Counted from the first letter of the stretch, positions 1 to 9,095 are shown. The stretch: 64,000 nt of DNA from Bacteroidetes bacterium 47-18 (GCA_001897155.1 MKSF01000014.1:310001-374000), one strand, 5' to 3'. Notes: generated by a model not told the origin, from the letters alone. Program-made: numbers and translations.

Positions 1-577
1 TAGCCCTGCTCCACTACGGGCTTGATGTCTGTGCCTACGGTCCTGTAAAGTACGGCTTCCTGGAAATTATATCCGTTGTCTGCCAGCAGCGGGGATACCT
101 CATTTTTGGTATTTTCTGAGACCGGCAGGATGATCTTTACCTTTTCCTTGTATTTGCTGAGCACATCCAGCAGGCCATCTGCCGAACCGTCTGCGGAAAA
201 GAATACTTTTCTTTTCCGGTACAGGATGAATTTCTGGAGATAAAGAGCTACGGCTTCGGTGATACAGAAGTATCTCAATTCGGGGGAAACCTTGAATTTC
301 ATTTCGTCACACATCCTGAAAAAATGATCTACTGCGTTGCGGCTCAGCAGTATGACACCGGAAAATTCTGCAAGGTCTAATTTCTGTTTCCTGAATTCCT
401 TGGCGCCCAGGCCTTCCAGTTTTATAAAGGGGAAAAAATCTATTTGAACATTGTATTTTCGTGCTACTTCATAGTATGGCGATTTATCACTGTCAGGTTT
501 GGGTTGTGATATAAGAATCTTTTCAATCCTTTTAGTCGTTTTTGAGGTAGACTTGCTACTTTTCGCTGCTTTTGCCA
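1..577 (-). CDS. hemD: Uroporphyrinogen-III synthase, 3' end beyond window
   Basis: Partial gene: the ATG is at 577 and the frame is open to base 1, giving 192 codons. The product should close linear hydroxymethylbilane to uroporphyrinogen III in cytoplasmic heme/siroheme synthesis. After a Lys/Ser-rich start (MAKAAKSSKSTSKTTKR) comes ILISQPKPDSDKSPYYEVA, then the FxKxEGLGAKEFRKQK and LLSRNAVDHFF segments and the ALYLQKFILYRKRKVFF segment, all typical of the Bacteroidota form of HemD. It lies 54 bp behind the DUF4271 gene on the same strand, a common pairing in this phylum, so the two are probably co-transcribed. The family assignment is from recalled sequence pattern and is firm; the C-terminus cannot be seen. 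Confidence 0.88.
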
Positions 578-631
578 TGTATACTCGCACGTTTTAAAAA
601 TCAAAAAACACTATATGATAGCACTATACGA

Positions 632-1633
632 TTAACGCATAATAAATTTTGATATTGCCTTTACGAAAATCAATAAAGGCATAATTTCCGAGGCGCAAAG
701 GTAAAGAAAAAAATGAAATTTACTGAAATTGAGCAAAGAATTAAAAGAATTTATACTACGAATGTAACGTTGTACCAGGAACAAGAGGAGCACAATCACC
801 CCCAGCAGGCTCATAGGCTGTATCCATTTCGATCCCCCGAAAGTCATCACGGCCATTACCGGCAGCAGCACGAAGGCCGCCACCTTGTGCAGCAGGAATA
901 TGTTGAAGGCATAGGTGTCCAGCGTTTCCTCTATCCTGAATATCCAGCCCAGGAGCTTCAGGAAAACCGCCTTGATAATGAAGGCAGAGCCAACGGTCAG
1001 GGACAGGATCAAAAGCAATAGCCATTCATTCCGGAGGTATTTGCCGAAATCAAGCTGGTATTTCTCCAGCAGCAGGAAGCCGAAAGCACCCAGGACGAGA
1101 CAGGCATAGGCGTTCATCACCAGGTTGCCGAGGCTGTTCTGGCTTAGCTGCTCCCGGAGCTGGCGGGCGCTCAGGTTGGGATTGCGGTAGGCTATGAATA
1201 TATTCCTGAAATAAGAAGGGTTGATGAGCCTGAAAACGGCCGGGATGGCCAGCAGTATGATAAAAAGCGCGAAGTCGAAGTTGTGGTGCTGCCTTTTTCT
1301 TGCTGTTTCCACGGCATTTACCTTGTCGCCGGAAGGGTAGGCTATGCTGTTATTTTCCAGCAGGGTATGGAAACGCAGCTCAGACACGCTGTCGATCGTA
1401 TGGCGTAATGCCACACTGTCGGCCTGCCGCTGCAGCGCCACCCGCGCCATACTGTCCCTGGCCTGCTGCAGGCTGTCGGCGCGCGCCAGGAGCGTAAGGC
1501 TGTCCCGTCTCGCAGCAGCTATACGGATACTGTCCTGTGTCCGTGCCGTATGCACGGTGTCCTGTCCATGCGACATCTGGAATGTATAGCATGATAATAG
1601 TATAAGCAGGTATGTAAATAATTTACACGGCAA
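632..1633 (-). CDS. DUF4271 integral membrane protein
   Basis: 333 residues. A signal peptide-like start (residues 1-23, ending SHGQ) is followed by a Ser/Asp/Gln/Arg-rich stretch at about 25-85 with repeated xDSxxxAR patterns that may form a coiled coil. From about 120 on there are roughly six hydrophobic segments, the last ending FLYLCASEIMPLLIFVKA near the C-terminus. This layout matches the DUF4271 family, whose gene commonly precedes hemD in Bacteroidota, as here. Its function is not known; the linkage to hemD is suggestive but not proof of a role in heme synthesis. The start at 1633 is supported by the signal sequence that follows directly. Confidence 0.8.
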   Translation of the reverse strand: MPCKLFTYLLILLSCYTFQMSHGQDTVHTARTQDSIRIAAARRDSLTLLARADSLQQARDSMARVALQRQADSVALRHTIDSVSELRFHTLLENNSIAYPSGDKVNAVETARKRQHHNFDFALFIILLAIPAVFRLINPSYFRNIFIAYRNPNLSARQLREQLSQNSLGNLVMNAYACLVLGAFGFLLLEKYQLDFGKYLRNEWLLLLILSLTVGSAFIIKAVFLKLLGWIFRIEETLDTYAFNIFLLHKVAAFVLLPVMAVMTFGGSKWIQPMSLLGVIVLLLFLVQRYIRSINSFNSLLNFSKFHFFLYLCASEIMPLLIFVKAISKFIMR

Positions 1634-2020
1634 AACGGGTAGTGCTTTTTAATGAACAGTCCTGCAAAAATAAGTGCTGTATATATACAGCACAATTAAT
1701 TTTATGAAAAAATCTCCCAGCAACGGTGCCCGGGCGCTGCGGGCTCCGGATGCTGATCGTCATCTGGGTTGCAATATTGTGCAGTGGAGGGTATTGGGTT
1801 GCTGGTGAGACACCGGCAACGGAGGTAAGAATGTTTTGCAGTGGTGCCCGGGTGTTGACCGTTATCCAGGTTGCAGTATTGGTAGGTGGATCGATTATTG
1901 AGTTGTTGGTGAAGAACACCAACAACGGAGGAAAAATGGTAAGCCTGTCACCAATGAAGCGTAACGGAACAACCTCCCGGTGGAGGAATGCCAAAGCAAG
2001 AAGAGGAGTGGCTAAAAAGT
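1634..2020. repeat. Intergenic repeats with hairpins of the dispersed family
   Basis: I see no convincing gene between DUF4271 and the hairpin at 2021. Two related units lie in tandem (about 1726-1824 and 1841-1930); each starts GGTGCCCGGG and ends in an inverted repeat followed by CGGAGG. The first hairpin (1798-1820) is GTTGCTGGTG/CACCGGCAAC with one G-U type pair. The second (1902-1926) is the perfect GTTGTTGGTG/CACCAACAAC seen at the other repeat sites in this window. Open frames of about 100-120 codons across this stretch are by-products of the repeats. Confidence 0.6.
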
Positions 2021-2070
2021 AAACAACCTTGCCATATTTTGAACTCAGTCGAAATATGGCAGGGTTGTTT
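2021..2070. terminator. Long hairpin, probable bidirectional terminator
   Basis: The arms 2021-2039 (AAACAACCTTGCCATATTT) and 2052-2070 (AAATATGGCAGGGTTGTTT) pair over 19 bp with a single G-U pair and a loop of about 12 bases. The A/T-rich ends on both sides suit termination in either direction. It lies about 150 bp behind the htpG stop codon. Confidence 0.6.
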
Positions 2071-2087
2071 ATTGATGCATAGCATAC

Positions 2088-2106
2088 CCTTCGACAAGCT
2101 CAGGGT
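2088..2106. repeat. Short REP-like palindrome
   Basis: CCCTTCGACAAGCTCAGGG is an imperfect palindrome of a kind found scattered between genes in many bacteria. One copy is visible here, between htpG and the 2021 hairpin. Confidence 0.4.
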
Positions 2107-2223
2107 GACACAACAGGGTCAATGTGACAATGCAGGCTCACTATAATAATGCAAGCTCACTGTGACCATATAAGCGGCTTTTTAGATAGCCTCTTATTGG
2201 ATATAGCTGTAAGCTGAACCGCT

Positions 2224-4119
2224 TTAATTATCGGACATCATTTTGACGCTCCTGTTCACGAATGCCGTCAGGGCTTCCCCGCTGAGCATTCCCTGGGAAA
2301 GCAGGGCGAGATCGAATGCCTGGCGGGCCAGGGTCTCCTGCTCTGTTTCCGTGGTGCCCAGGATGCGCTGGATGAGCTTGCTGTTACCGTTCACAGATAC
2401 TTTATAGTTATCAGGCATAGACCCATAAAATCCGAACATACCTCCGCCGGAAGTTTTGGCCATTTCCTTCATCCTGCGTGTAAATTCATCCTGCGTAACG
2501 GTTACCGGCACTTCCTCTTCCTGCGATGCGATCACTTCCACGTTCATCGTACCGTTGCTGATGGCCTTTTCAAATACCTGCTTTACGGTGGCGGACTGTT
2601 CTTCCGAAATGGCAAGCTCCAGTTGCTCCTCTTTTTCTATCAGCTTGCTGATGATATCGGCGTCCACGCGTTTGATCTGTGTTTTTTCCAGCTTCTGCTC
2701 CAACTGGGAGATAAAGTGGTTGTCGATAGGGGAGTCGAATATAAGCACGTCATATCCTTTTTTCAGGGCGGATTGGATGTAGGCGTCCTGTTTACCTTTG
2801 TCATTGCTGTACAGGATCACCACATTCCCGTTCTTGTCGGTCTGGGTGATATTGACCTTGGTCTTGTACTCTTCGATCGTATAGAAATTACCGTCAGTGG
2901 AGGACAACAGGGCAAAGTCCTTAGCCTTTTCATAGAATTTGTCTTCCGTGATCATACCGTATTTCACGAACAGGCTGATATCGCTCCATTTGGCTTCGAA
3001 ATCTTTCCTGTCGTTCCTGAAGATCTCGGCGAGCTTGTCGGCTACCTTTTTGGTGATATAGGTATTGATCTTTTTCACATTGCTGTCTGCCTGCAGGAAG
3101 CTGCGGGATACGTTCAGCGGGATATCCGGGCTGTCGATCACACCGTGCAGCAGCATCAGGAATTCAGGTACAATATCCTTGACCTCATCGGTTATAAAGA
3201 CCTGGCGGCTGAACAGCCTGATCTTATTGCGTTGCAGCTCCAGCTCGTTTTTGACCTTGGGGAAGTACAGGACGCCCGTCAGGTTGAACGGGTAGTCCAC
3301 GTTGAGGTGGATCCAGAACAAAGGATCATCCGACATCGGGTACAGCTCCCTGTAAAAGCTGAGGTAATCCTCATCTTCCAGGTCGCCGGGCGCCTTGGTC
3401 CAGATAGGATGTGTGTTGTTGATGATATTGTCAACGGTCACATCTTTATATTTGGTCTCACCCTGCTCATCCTCTCCGTCCGGATCGCTTACAGTACGGG
3501 TGCCGAACTGTATGGGCACGGGAAGGAATTTGCAGTATTTATTCAGGATGCCTTCGATCTTATAATCGTCCAGGAATTCCGCCGCATCCTCCGCGATATG
3601 CAGGGTAATGGTTGTTCCCCTGGTGGTCCTGCTACCTTCGGTTATCTCAAATTCCGTGCTGCCGTCACAGGTCCATCTGGCGGGAGCGGTATCTTCCTTA
3701 TAGGAAAGGGTGTCAATCTCTACCAGGTCGGCCACCATGAACGCGGAGTAGAAGCCCAGGCCGAATTTACCGATGATCTCATTGGCATCTTTGGCTTCCC
3801 TGAATTTCTCCATGAATTCGGTAGCGCCTGAAAAAGCTACCTGGTTGATGTATTTTTTGATCTCATCGGCTGTCATACCGATACCGGCGTCTTTGATGGT
3901 GATCGTTTTAGCGTCTTTATCCACCGCTACTTCCACTTTTAAATCGCCCAGCTCGCCTTTTGCCTCACCCAGGCTAGATAAGCGCTTTATTTTCTGGGTA
4001 GCGTCCACAGCATTGGATACCAGTTCACGCAAAAATATTTCGTTGTCAGAATATAGGAACTTTTTGATAATGGGGAAAATATTCTCCGTGTGAATGGAAA
4101 TATGTCCTTTCTCTTGCAT
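2224..4119 (-). CDS. htpG: Molecular chaperone HtpG (Hsp90)
   Basis: 631 residues, full length for bacterial Hsp90, an ATP-driven cytosolic chaperone dimer. The N-terminal GHKL ATPase domain shows FLRELVSNAVDATQKI (the ATP/Mg-binding Asn), KDAGIGMTADE and GKFGLGFYSAFMV. The middle domain has the WIHLNVDYPFNLTGVLYFP and RLFSRQVFITDEVKDIVPEF blocks and VIDSPDIPLNVSRSFLQAD, all hallmark segments. The C-terminal dimerisation domain ends without an MEEVD tail, as expected in bacteria. It stands alone, with repeats on both sides. A start at 4119 gives the usual N-terminus (MQEKGHISIHTENIF). Confidence 0.97.
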   Translation of the reverse strand: MQEKGHISIHTENIFPIIKKFLYSDNEIFLRELVSNAVDATQKIKRLSSLGEAKGELGDLKVEVAVDKDAKTITIKDAGIGMTADEIKKYINQVAFSGATEFMEKFREAKDANEIIGKFGLGFYSAFMVADLVEIDTLSYKEDTAPARWTCDGSTEFEITEGSRTTRGTTITLHIAEDAAEFLDDYKIEGILNKYCKFLPVPIQFGTRTVSDPDGEDEQGETKYKDVTVDNIINNTHPIWTKAPGDLEDEDYLSFYRELYPMSDDPLFWIHLNVDYPFNLTGVLYFPKVKNELELQRNKIRLFSRQVFITDEVKDIVPEFLMLLHGVIDSPDIPLNVSRSFLQADSNVKKINTYITKKVADKLAEIFRNDRKDFEAKWSDISLFVKYGMITEDKFYEKAKDFALLSSTDGNFYTIEEYKTKVNITQTDKNGNVVILYSNDKGKQDAYIQSALKKGYDVLIFDSPIDNHFISQLEQKLEKTQIKRVDADIISKLIEKEEQLELAISEEQSATVKQVFEKAISNGTMNVEVIASQEEEVPVTVTQDEFTRRMKEMAKTSGGGMFGFYGSMPDNYKVSVNGNSKLIQRILGTTETEQETLARQAFDLALLSQGMLSGEALTAFVNRSVKMMSDN

Positions 4120-4316
4120 AGGGAAACGTTTTTTATAAAAGTATGTGAATAATGGTTTACTTAGTGTGGCAGCAAATTATATTCCATTATACCATTGCAG
4201 GACAAAATGGCATTTTCTTGCCGGCCATGTGGTAGGCTTGTCGGTTATTCCGGGGGAGCATATGGAAAAATGTCGCAAATAGCTTGGCGGTTCCCTTAGG
4301 GGGCGTAGTTAGAAAG
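4120..4316. other. Upstream region of htpG, no gene seen
   Basis: A/T-rich non-coding sequence upstream of htpG on the minus strand. It must hold the htpG promoter, but I find no clean TTG/TAnnTTTG pair and see no CIRCE-like inverted repeat. Confidence 0.3.
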
Positions 4317-4690
4317 TCTTATGGAGTTGTTGGTGAAGCACACCAATAACGGAGCGGAAAAGCTTTGCAGGTTATGAGGGGCTTGGTCAAGTGCCAGGAA
4401 GGGAGTGCAAGGTCCTGTATGGTAGTCATTCCGAACGGATGTGAGGCATCTCTTATAGTCATTGGGTTGGAGCTATCAGATAAAATCTTATAGAGTTGTT
4501 GGTGAAGCACACCAATAACGGAGCGGAAAAACCTTCAGGTTATGAGGGTCTTGGTCAAGTGCCAGGAAGGGAGTGCAAGGTCCTGTATTGTAGTCATTCC
4601 GAACGGATGTGAGGCATCTCTTATAGTCATTGGGTTGGAGCCATCAGATAAAATCTTATGAGGTTGTTGGTCAAGTACGCCCAAAAACAG
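4317..4690. repeat. Tandem direct repeat, period about 169 bp
   Basis: Two nearly identical units start at 4317 and 4486 (169 and 168 bp). A degenerate third begins at 4654 and fades within about 30 bp. Each unit opens TCTTAT(G/A)GAGTTGTTGG, followed by GTGAAGCACACCAATAACGG (a worn form of the hairpin at 1902). It continues through GTGCCAGGAAGGGAGTGCAA and carries CATTCCGAACGGATGTGAGG near its end. No protein is likely to be made here. Confidence 0.85.
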
Positions 4691-4712
4691 CGTCATAAAA
4701 ACAGGTAGGAAT

Positions 4713-4748
4713 GAAGCCCGTACGGTAGCTCACTCGTGGACGGGCTTC
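4713..4748 (-). terminator. Terminator of the thioesterase gene
   Basis: Stem GAAGCCCG (4713-4720) with CGGGCTTC (4741-4748). Read on the minus strand it is followed by a T-run about 15 bases on. It lies 30 bp behind the thioesterase stop codon. Confidence 0.5.
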
Positions 4749-4777
4749 AGGAAAATAGCCGGTAATGGATAAAGGGA

Positions 4778-5164
4778 TTAATGTTCGATCTTAACCGGCC
4801 TTTTATGCTCGTCCACAGCAACAAAGGTGAACTCCCCGCTGACGGCTTTTTCCCGTTCGTCCGAATACATCTGCTCTATGAATATCTCCACTCTTACCTT
4901 GAGACTGGTGCTGCCTATATAGGTAACCTTGCCTATCAGCTCCGCAATAGTGCCGGCAGGGATCGGCTTTTTAAAGTCTATACGGTCGCTGCTCACCGTT
5001 ACCATCCGCTGCCGGCTGTAGCGGGTAGCGGCTATGAAAGCCACTTCGTCCATCAGTTGCATGGCCGTGCCGCCGAAGAGCGTATCGTAGTGGTTGGTCG
5101 TATTGGGAAATACAGCCTTGAAAATGTGTGTCTCCGATTGGCGGATCCTTTCTTCTCTTGTCAT
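4778..5164 (-). CDS. Acyl-CoA thioesterase, hotdog fold
   Basis: 128 residues from the start at 5164 (MTREERIRQSETHIFKAVFP); an upstream in-frame Met would add 41 low-complexity residues unlike the family. The protein hydrolyses acyl-CoA thioesters to fatty acid and CoA in the cytoplasm. NHYDTLFGGTAMQLMDEVA is the acyl-CoA hydrolase hotdog motif, with the catalytic Asp in the MDEVAFIAA helix. The RIDFKKPIPAGTIAELIGKV and GEFTFVAVDEHKRP strands complete one hotdog domain, as in the YciA/BACH type. It is single-domain, unlike the tandem-hotdog eukaryotic enzymes. The substrate chain length cannot be read from the sequence. Confidence 0.85.
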   Translation of the reverse strand: MTREERIRQSETHIFKAVFPNTTNHYDTLFGGTAMQLMDEVAFIAATRYSRQRMVTVSSDRIDFKKPIPAGTIAELIGKVTYIGSTSLKVRVEIFIEQMYSDEREKAVSGEFTFVAVDEHKRPVKIEH

Positions 5165-5577
5165 TGTGTGTTGTTTAGAATGCCTGAAAATAATTCCTGT
5201 ACGGTTGCCGGGCAATGCAGCGAAAGAAGGGAAAGGGCCGCTCCCTGTGCCGGAGCCGCCGGATGGCAAAAAAGATGATGCATACATCCTGACTTTTTAC
5301 TTCAGATCGCGAAAGCGTTGTCATTCAACAAGGATGGTAACCTGGCTTATAACAGCACAGGCAGCACATTCAATGCCTGTGCCTGTTGTTACTTACAGTT
5401 GCGCGACAGCTCGTGATTTGCACACGATTCCCCATTTAAAACACGGTGAAGTGCTCCTTGTTGTGGTAAGCGGTAAAGAACTTTTAGAATCTGTGCAAAT
5501 GTACAGGATTTTAGCATTCGCTGTGCATTATAAAGAAAGCCGGGGAAAGCATAGGGAATGGCCGAAATACTATCGTA
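5165..5577. other. Gap between recF and thioesterase, nothing recognised
   Basis: About 410 bp between two minus-strand genes. I see no coding pattern, repeat-family copy or strong hairpin. It presumably contains the thioesterase promoter. Confidence 0.3.
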
Positions 5578-6648
5578 TCAAAGCGCTTCGATCTGTATAT
5601 CCTTAAAAATATCCTTTGTGAATTTCATGATATCCTCTGCATTGGTATGTGTCATAAATATCTGGGCGAACCGCTGCTGTTGCAGCAGGTTGAAGAGGTT
5701 ACGGAGCCTTACAGGGTCCAGCTTTTCAAAGATATCGTCCAGGAGCAGTATGGGCTGTATGTCCGACTGGCTGAGCAACTCTATCTGGGAGAGCTTCAGG
5801 CTGATCAGGAAGCTTTTTTTCTGTCCCTGCGAGGCATGTGCCTTGCAATGGCTGTCATTGATAAAAAAGCTCCAGTCGTCAAGGTGAGGTCCCCAGAGCG
5901 TTCTTTTAGCTTCTGTTTCCCGTTGCCGGCCGTTCCGGTAGGATGCTGCCGGGTCTGTCGTATTGGGTTCATAAGCTATCCGGGGCGCTTCCTCCGTATT
6001 GCTGCTGACCTGCCGGTAGAAATGGCTGACCCATTCCGGGAGCCGGCTGGTGAGGTGCATGCGCTTTTCTATAAGGAAGGCACCATGGGCTGCCAGTTGT
6101 GCGTCATAGATATTCAGCAGGTTATGATCCGGGGCGCTGCCGTATTGCATTTTCAGGTAGGCGTTTTTTTGCTGCAGCACCTTATTGTAGTGCAGCAGGT
6201 GCTCCAGGTAGCCTGCTTCTTTGAGGCAAAGGATGCCGTCAAAGAATTTGCGCCGGTATTCCCCGCTGCCCGTGATGATGTCGCTGTCATCGGGCGCGAT
6301 CATCACGGCGGAGTATTTCCCGATATGTTCGCTGATCTTTTCATAAGGGACCTTACCGGAGGAGAAGGTCTTTTTGCCGTCCTTCCATACGCAGGTCACT
6401 TCCTCCGGCGACTGGCCGTTCATGAAGATGCCGCTGATACGAAAGCCGTTCTGGTGGTGCTGCACATTATATTTATCCCTGCTCTGGAAATAGCTTTTGG
6501 TGAAGCACAGGTAATAAATGGCATCCAGCAGGTTGGTCTTGCCGATGCCGTTAAGCCCCGTAATGCCCACTATTTTCTCCCGGAAGGAAAAGCGGGCATG
6601 GGGGAAATTCCTGAACTGGGTCAGTGTTATGGATTCTAAAGTGCTCAA
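5578..6648 (-). CDS. recF: DNA replication/repair protein RecF
   Basis: 356 residues, normal for RecF, the SMC-like ATPase that loads RecA at gaps with RecO and RecR. Walker A is GLNGIGKT at residues 31-38, after the typical start LESITLTQFRNFPHARFSF. The ABC signature region is SQGQKKSFLISLKLSQIELL and Walker B is PILLLDDIFEKLD, followed by a D-loop region and HTNAEDI. Like many Bacteroidota recF genes, it is not linked to dnaA-dnaN here. The SDR gene ends 18 bp upstream on the same strand, so they may be co-transcribed. Confidence 0.95.
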   Translation of the reverse strand: MSTLESITLTQFRNFPHARFSFREKIVGITGLNGIGKTNLLDAIYYLCFTKSYFQSRDKYNVQHHQNGFRISGIFMNGQSPEEVTCVWKDGKKTFSSGKVPYEKISEHIGKYSAVMIAPDDSDIITGSGEYRRKFFDGILCLKEAGYLEHLLHYNKVLQQKNAYLKMQYGSAPDHNLLNIYDAQLAAHGAFLIEKRMHLTSRLPEWVSHFYRQVSSNTEEAPRIAYEPNTTDPAASYRNGRQRETEAKRTLWGPHLDDWSFFINDSHCKAHASQGQKKSFLISLKLSQIELLSQSDIQPILLLDDIFEKLDPVRLRNLFNLLQQQRFAQIFMTHTNAEDIMKFTKDIFKDIQIEAL

Positions 6649-6666
6649 GTGTAGATATAATGCTGT

Positions 6667-7452
6667 TTATATGCTGCCTGTCCTGCCGCCGTCCACGGGT
6701 ATGGAAACGCCGTTGACATAGGATGCCGCCGGGCTGGCCAGAAAGGCCACCACATTGGCTATCTCTTCCGGCTGGCCGAAGCGCTTCATCGGGATCTCCG
6801 CCATCATTTCTTCCGTTATGAGCTCCTGCGCCTGCGCGGTCTTCTCGGATCTGGAGGAAATAATGGACGCAAGGCGCTGGGTGGCTGTGGCTCCGGGTAA
6901 TACATTGTTGACCGTAATGCCATAGGCGCCCAGCTCATTGGCCATGGTTTTGGACCAGGAGGCTACGGCTCCCCTGATGGTATTGCTGACACCCAGTCCT
7001 TTCAGCGGTATCTTTACGGAGGTGGAGATGATATTGATGATCCTGCCGTATTGCGCTTCCCGCATACCGGGTACCAGTAGCCGGGTAAGGATATGGTTGC
7101 AGATGAGGTGCTGTTGGAAGGTATCGAGGAAAGCCCCGGGTGTGGCATCCGTGATGGGACCGCCTGCAGGTCCCCCGCTGTTATTGACCAGGATATGAAT
7201 ATGCTTGCCATTGATATAGCGGCTGACGGTCTCTTCCAGGAGCTTACTGTCATTGTAGTCTACAACGAGGTAGTCGTGCGCCTGTCCCTGGCTGGTATCC
7301 AGCTCCTGTACAGCCTTTTCCAGGGCTTCCTTGTTTCTTGCGAGCAGCGTACAGTGGGCGCCCAATGCGGCCAGCTCTCTGGCGGATGCCAGTCCGATAC
7401 CCTGGCTGCTGCCTCCTATGAGGGCATTTTTACCTTTTAATGAAATATCCAT
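6667..7452 (-). CDS. SDR-family protein lacking the YxxxK active site
   Basis: 261 residues from the start at 7452 (MDISLKGKNALIGGSSQGIG); a further upstream Met would overlap the DUF983 gene. It has a Rossmann fold with the cofactor loop GGSSQGIG (normally TGxxxGIG), NNSGGPAGG in place of NNAG, and the C-terminal PVDGG of 3-oxoacyl-ACP-reductase-like SDRs. The Ser region (IINIISTSV) is present. Where YxxxK should follow, the sequence reads GVSNTIRGAVASWSK, so the catalytic Tyr and Lys are replaced. It resembles the BKR-like SDR subgroup known to deviate from the catalytic tetrad, so classical ketoreductase activity should not be assumed. The DUF983 gene ends 7 bp upstream, suggesting an operon. 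Confidence 0.85.
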   Translation of the reverse strand: MDISLKGKNALIGGSSQGIGLASARELAALGAHCTLLARNKEALEKAVQELDTSQGQAHDYLVVDYNDSKLLEETVSRYINGKHIHILVNNSGGPAGGPITDATPGAFLDTFQQHLICNHILTRLLVPGMREAQYGRIINIISTSVKIPLKGLGVSNTIRGAVASWSKTMANELGAYGITVNNVLPGATATQRLASIISSRSEKTAQAQELITEEMMAEIPMKRFGQPEEIANVVAFLASPAASYVNGVSIPVDGGRTGSI

Positions 7453-7459
7453 GAGTTGC

Positions 7460-7897
7460 TTATGAGTTGGTGTGGTGGTGCTGTTTGTTTCTGAATTCCT
7501 CTGCAATGTATCTGTTCTGGCCATATTTTACAAACATGTTGAGGTACAGGACGCGGGAATACCTGATGATCCACGGCTGCAGGAGTACGATCAGGGTAAT
7601 ATTAACGGCCAGGTAATAAAAAATACTGTTGTCCCGCCAGGATATGCCCAGGATAAGATAGTAGGCAATGAAGATAGCTATTGAAAGCGCTACGCAGATG
7701 CCATAGCTTACATAGCCGGTGCCATAGTAAAAGCCGATCTCTATTTCCATTTTCTGGCCGCATTGAGGGCAATGGTCAGGCATTTTCAGCAGGTCCCTGA
7801 GCGGAAAAACGCTTTTGTTGATAAACATATCACCCTTCCTGCAGTTAGGGCACTTTTTTTTCAGGATAGAAGTCAATAGATTCCCGGTATGAGCCAT
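7460..7897 (-). CDS. DUF983 membrane protein with zinc ribbon
   Basis: 145 residues from the start at 7897 (MAHTGNLLTSIL); 20 further codons upstream look non-coding. Two Cys pairs, CPNCRKG near residue 16 and CPQCG near residue 43, form a probable zinc ribbon. Two transmembrane helices follow (about residues 62-83 and 94-113). This is the DUF983 layout; the role is unknown. It is 7 bp from the SDR gene, in a probable operon, and diverges from the polyprenyl synthase gene. Confidence 0.8.
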   Translation of the reverse strand: MAHTGNLLTSILKKKCPNCRKGDMFINKSVFPLRDLLKMPDHCPQCGQKMEIEIGFYYGTGYVSYGICVALSIAIFIAYYLILGISWRDNSIFYYLAVNITLIVLLQPWIIRYSRVLYLNMFVKYGQNRYIAEEFRNKQHHHTNS

Positions 7898-8117
7898 GAT
7901 AGATAATTTGACGGCAAATTTAATCATTTTACGGCTTTTAATGGTGTTAATGCACATATGCCTGGTATTAGTATTGTCCCGGCCCGCCGCGGACAGCCGT
8001 GTTACCGCAGGAAAGTGGGCCGGGAGGCGCCGGGATCAAGAAATGTGCAACAGGTGAAATTATGTTGCGGGCATTGCTTAACTTTACGCCCTGTCAGAAC
8101 CAACCGATTACATCTTT

Positions 8118-9095
8118 ATGCTAAATTTTCAAGAAGCCGTTCAGGTATTTGATGATTTCTATCTGAATAATCTCATATTTCCGCCGGAGCCTCATAATCT
8201 TTATGAACCTTGCAGGTACACGTTGGAAGGAGCGGGGAAAAAGATAAGACCGGTATTGTGCATGATGGCTTACCAGCTGTTCCGGGAAGATTTTACGGAG
8301 GATGTATTCCATACCGCGCTTTCCTTTGAAATGTTCCATAATTTTACCCTTATCCACGATGATATAATGGATAACGCGGCTGTAAGAAGGGGCAGGCCGT
8401 CCGTATTCAACCGGTTTGGGCAGACCGCAGCTATCCTGTCGGGTGATGTTATGAATATATGTGCGTACGACCGGCTGGCCAAGGTCAGTGATGATGTGAA
8501 GCTGGTACAGCTGTTGCGCCTGTTCAACCGTACCGCCATAGAAATATGCGAAGGGCAGCAACTGGACATGGACTTTGAGCAGCGGAATGATGTGGTGCTG
8601 GAGGCCTATATTGAGATGATCCGTCTTAAGACCTCCGTATTGCTGGCTGCCTGCCTCAAGGCCGGCGGCATACTGGCCGATACGACGGCTGCAAATATGG
8701 AAGGATTGTACCGTTACGGGATCCATTTAGGCATCGCTTTCCAGATACAGGATGACCTCCTGGATACTTTCGGGACCGAGGAGAGCATCGGCAAGCAGCC
8801 CGGGGGAGATATCAGGGCCAATAAAAAGACGGCCTTAAGCATTGCGCTGGAGCAGGAAATGGGCAGGGAGGCCTTTGGCCGGGAAATGAGCAGCATCCTG
8901 CGGACGGAAGGTGCGGAAAAGTATACGGGCGTTAAGCGCCTGTACGAACAGTACGGCGTGGATAAGCAGGTGCGGAAAATGGTGCAGCATTATACGGACA
9001 GCGCATTCCGGGATTTACAGTCCATTGATGTGCCGGATGACAGGAAGCAGCATCTTCAGGTATTGACGCAGTATCTGCTGAAGCGGACCAAATAA
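8118..9095 (+). CDS. Polyprenyl diphosphate synthase (trans-isoprenyl)
   Basis: 325 residues. The enzyme condenses isopentenyl diphosphate onto an allylic primer. The first Asp-rich motif DDIMD is at residues 81-85 in FTLIHDDIMDNAAVRRGRPS and the second is in QIQDDLLDTFG; GKKIRPVL (40-47) binds IPP. Residue -5 from the first Asp-rich motif is Phe (F76). In this family a bulky residue there usually limits chain length, so a product up to about C20 (geranylgeranyl-like) is more likely than a C35-C40 quinone tail; this is inference. It is monocistronic, diverging from the DUF983 gene. Confidence 0.9.
   Translation: MLNFQEAVQVFDDFYLNNLIFPPEPHNLYEPCRYTLEGAGKKIRPVLCMMAYQLFREDFTEDVFHTALSFEMFHNFTLIHDDIMDNAAVRRGRPSVFNRFGQTAAILSGDVMNICAYDRLAKVSDDVKLVQLLRLFNRTAIEICEGQQLDMDFEQRNDVVLEAYIEMIRLKTSVLLAACLKAGGILADTTAANMEGLYRYGIHLGIAFQIQDDLLDTFGTEESIGKQPGGDIRANKKTALSIALEQEMGREAFGREMSSILRTEGAEKYTGVKRLYEQYGVDKQVRKMVQHYTDSAFRDLQSIDVPDDRKQHLQVLTQYLLKRTK

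Noticed and set aside
1623-1994. Possible 123-residue protein in the 1.7-kb gap
   Set aside because: It runs through the hairpin repeats and overlaps the start of the DUF4271 gene; similar frames appear in every repeat copy.
2623-3831. 402-codon open frame on the plus strand
   Set aside because: It lies entirely antisense to htpG, whose protein is unmistakable; the frame arises from htpG codon bias.
7460-7957. Longer starts for DUF983 (7957) and SDR (7524)
   Set aside because: The extra residues lack family similarity and would make the two genes overlap; the starts at 7897 and 7452 give family-like N-termini.
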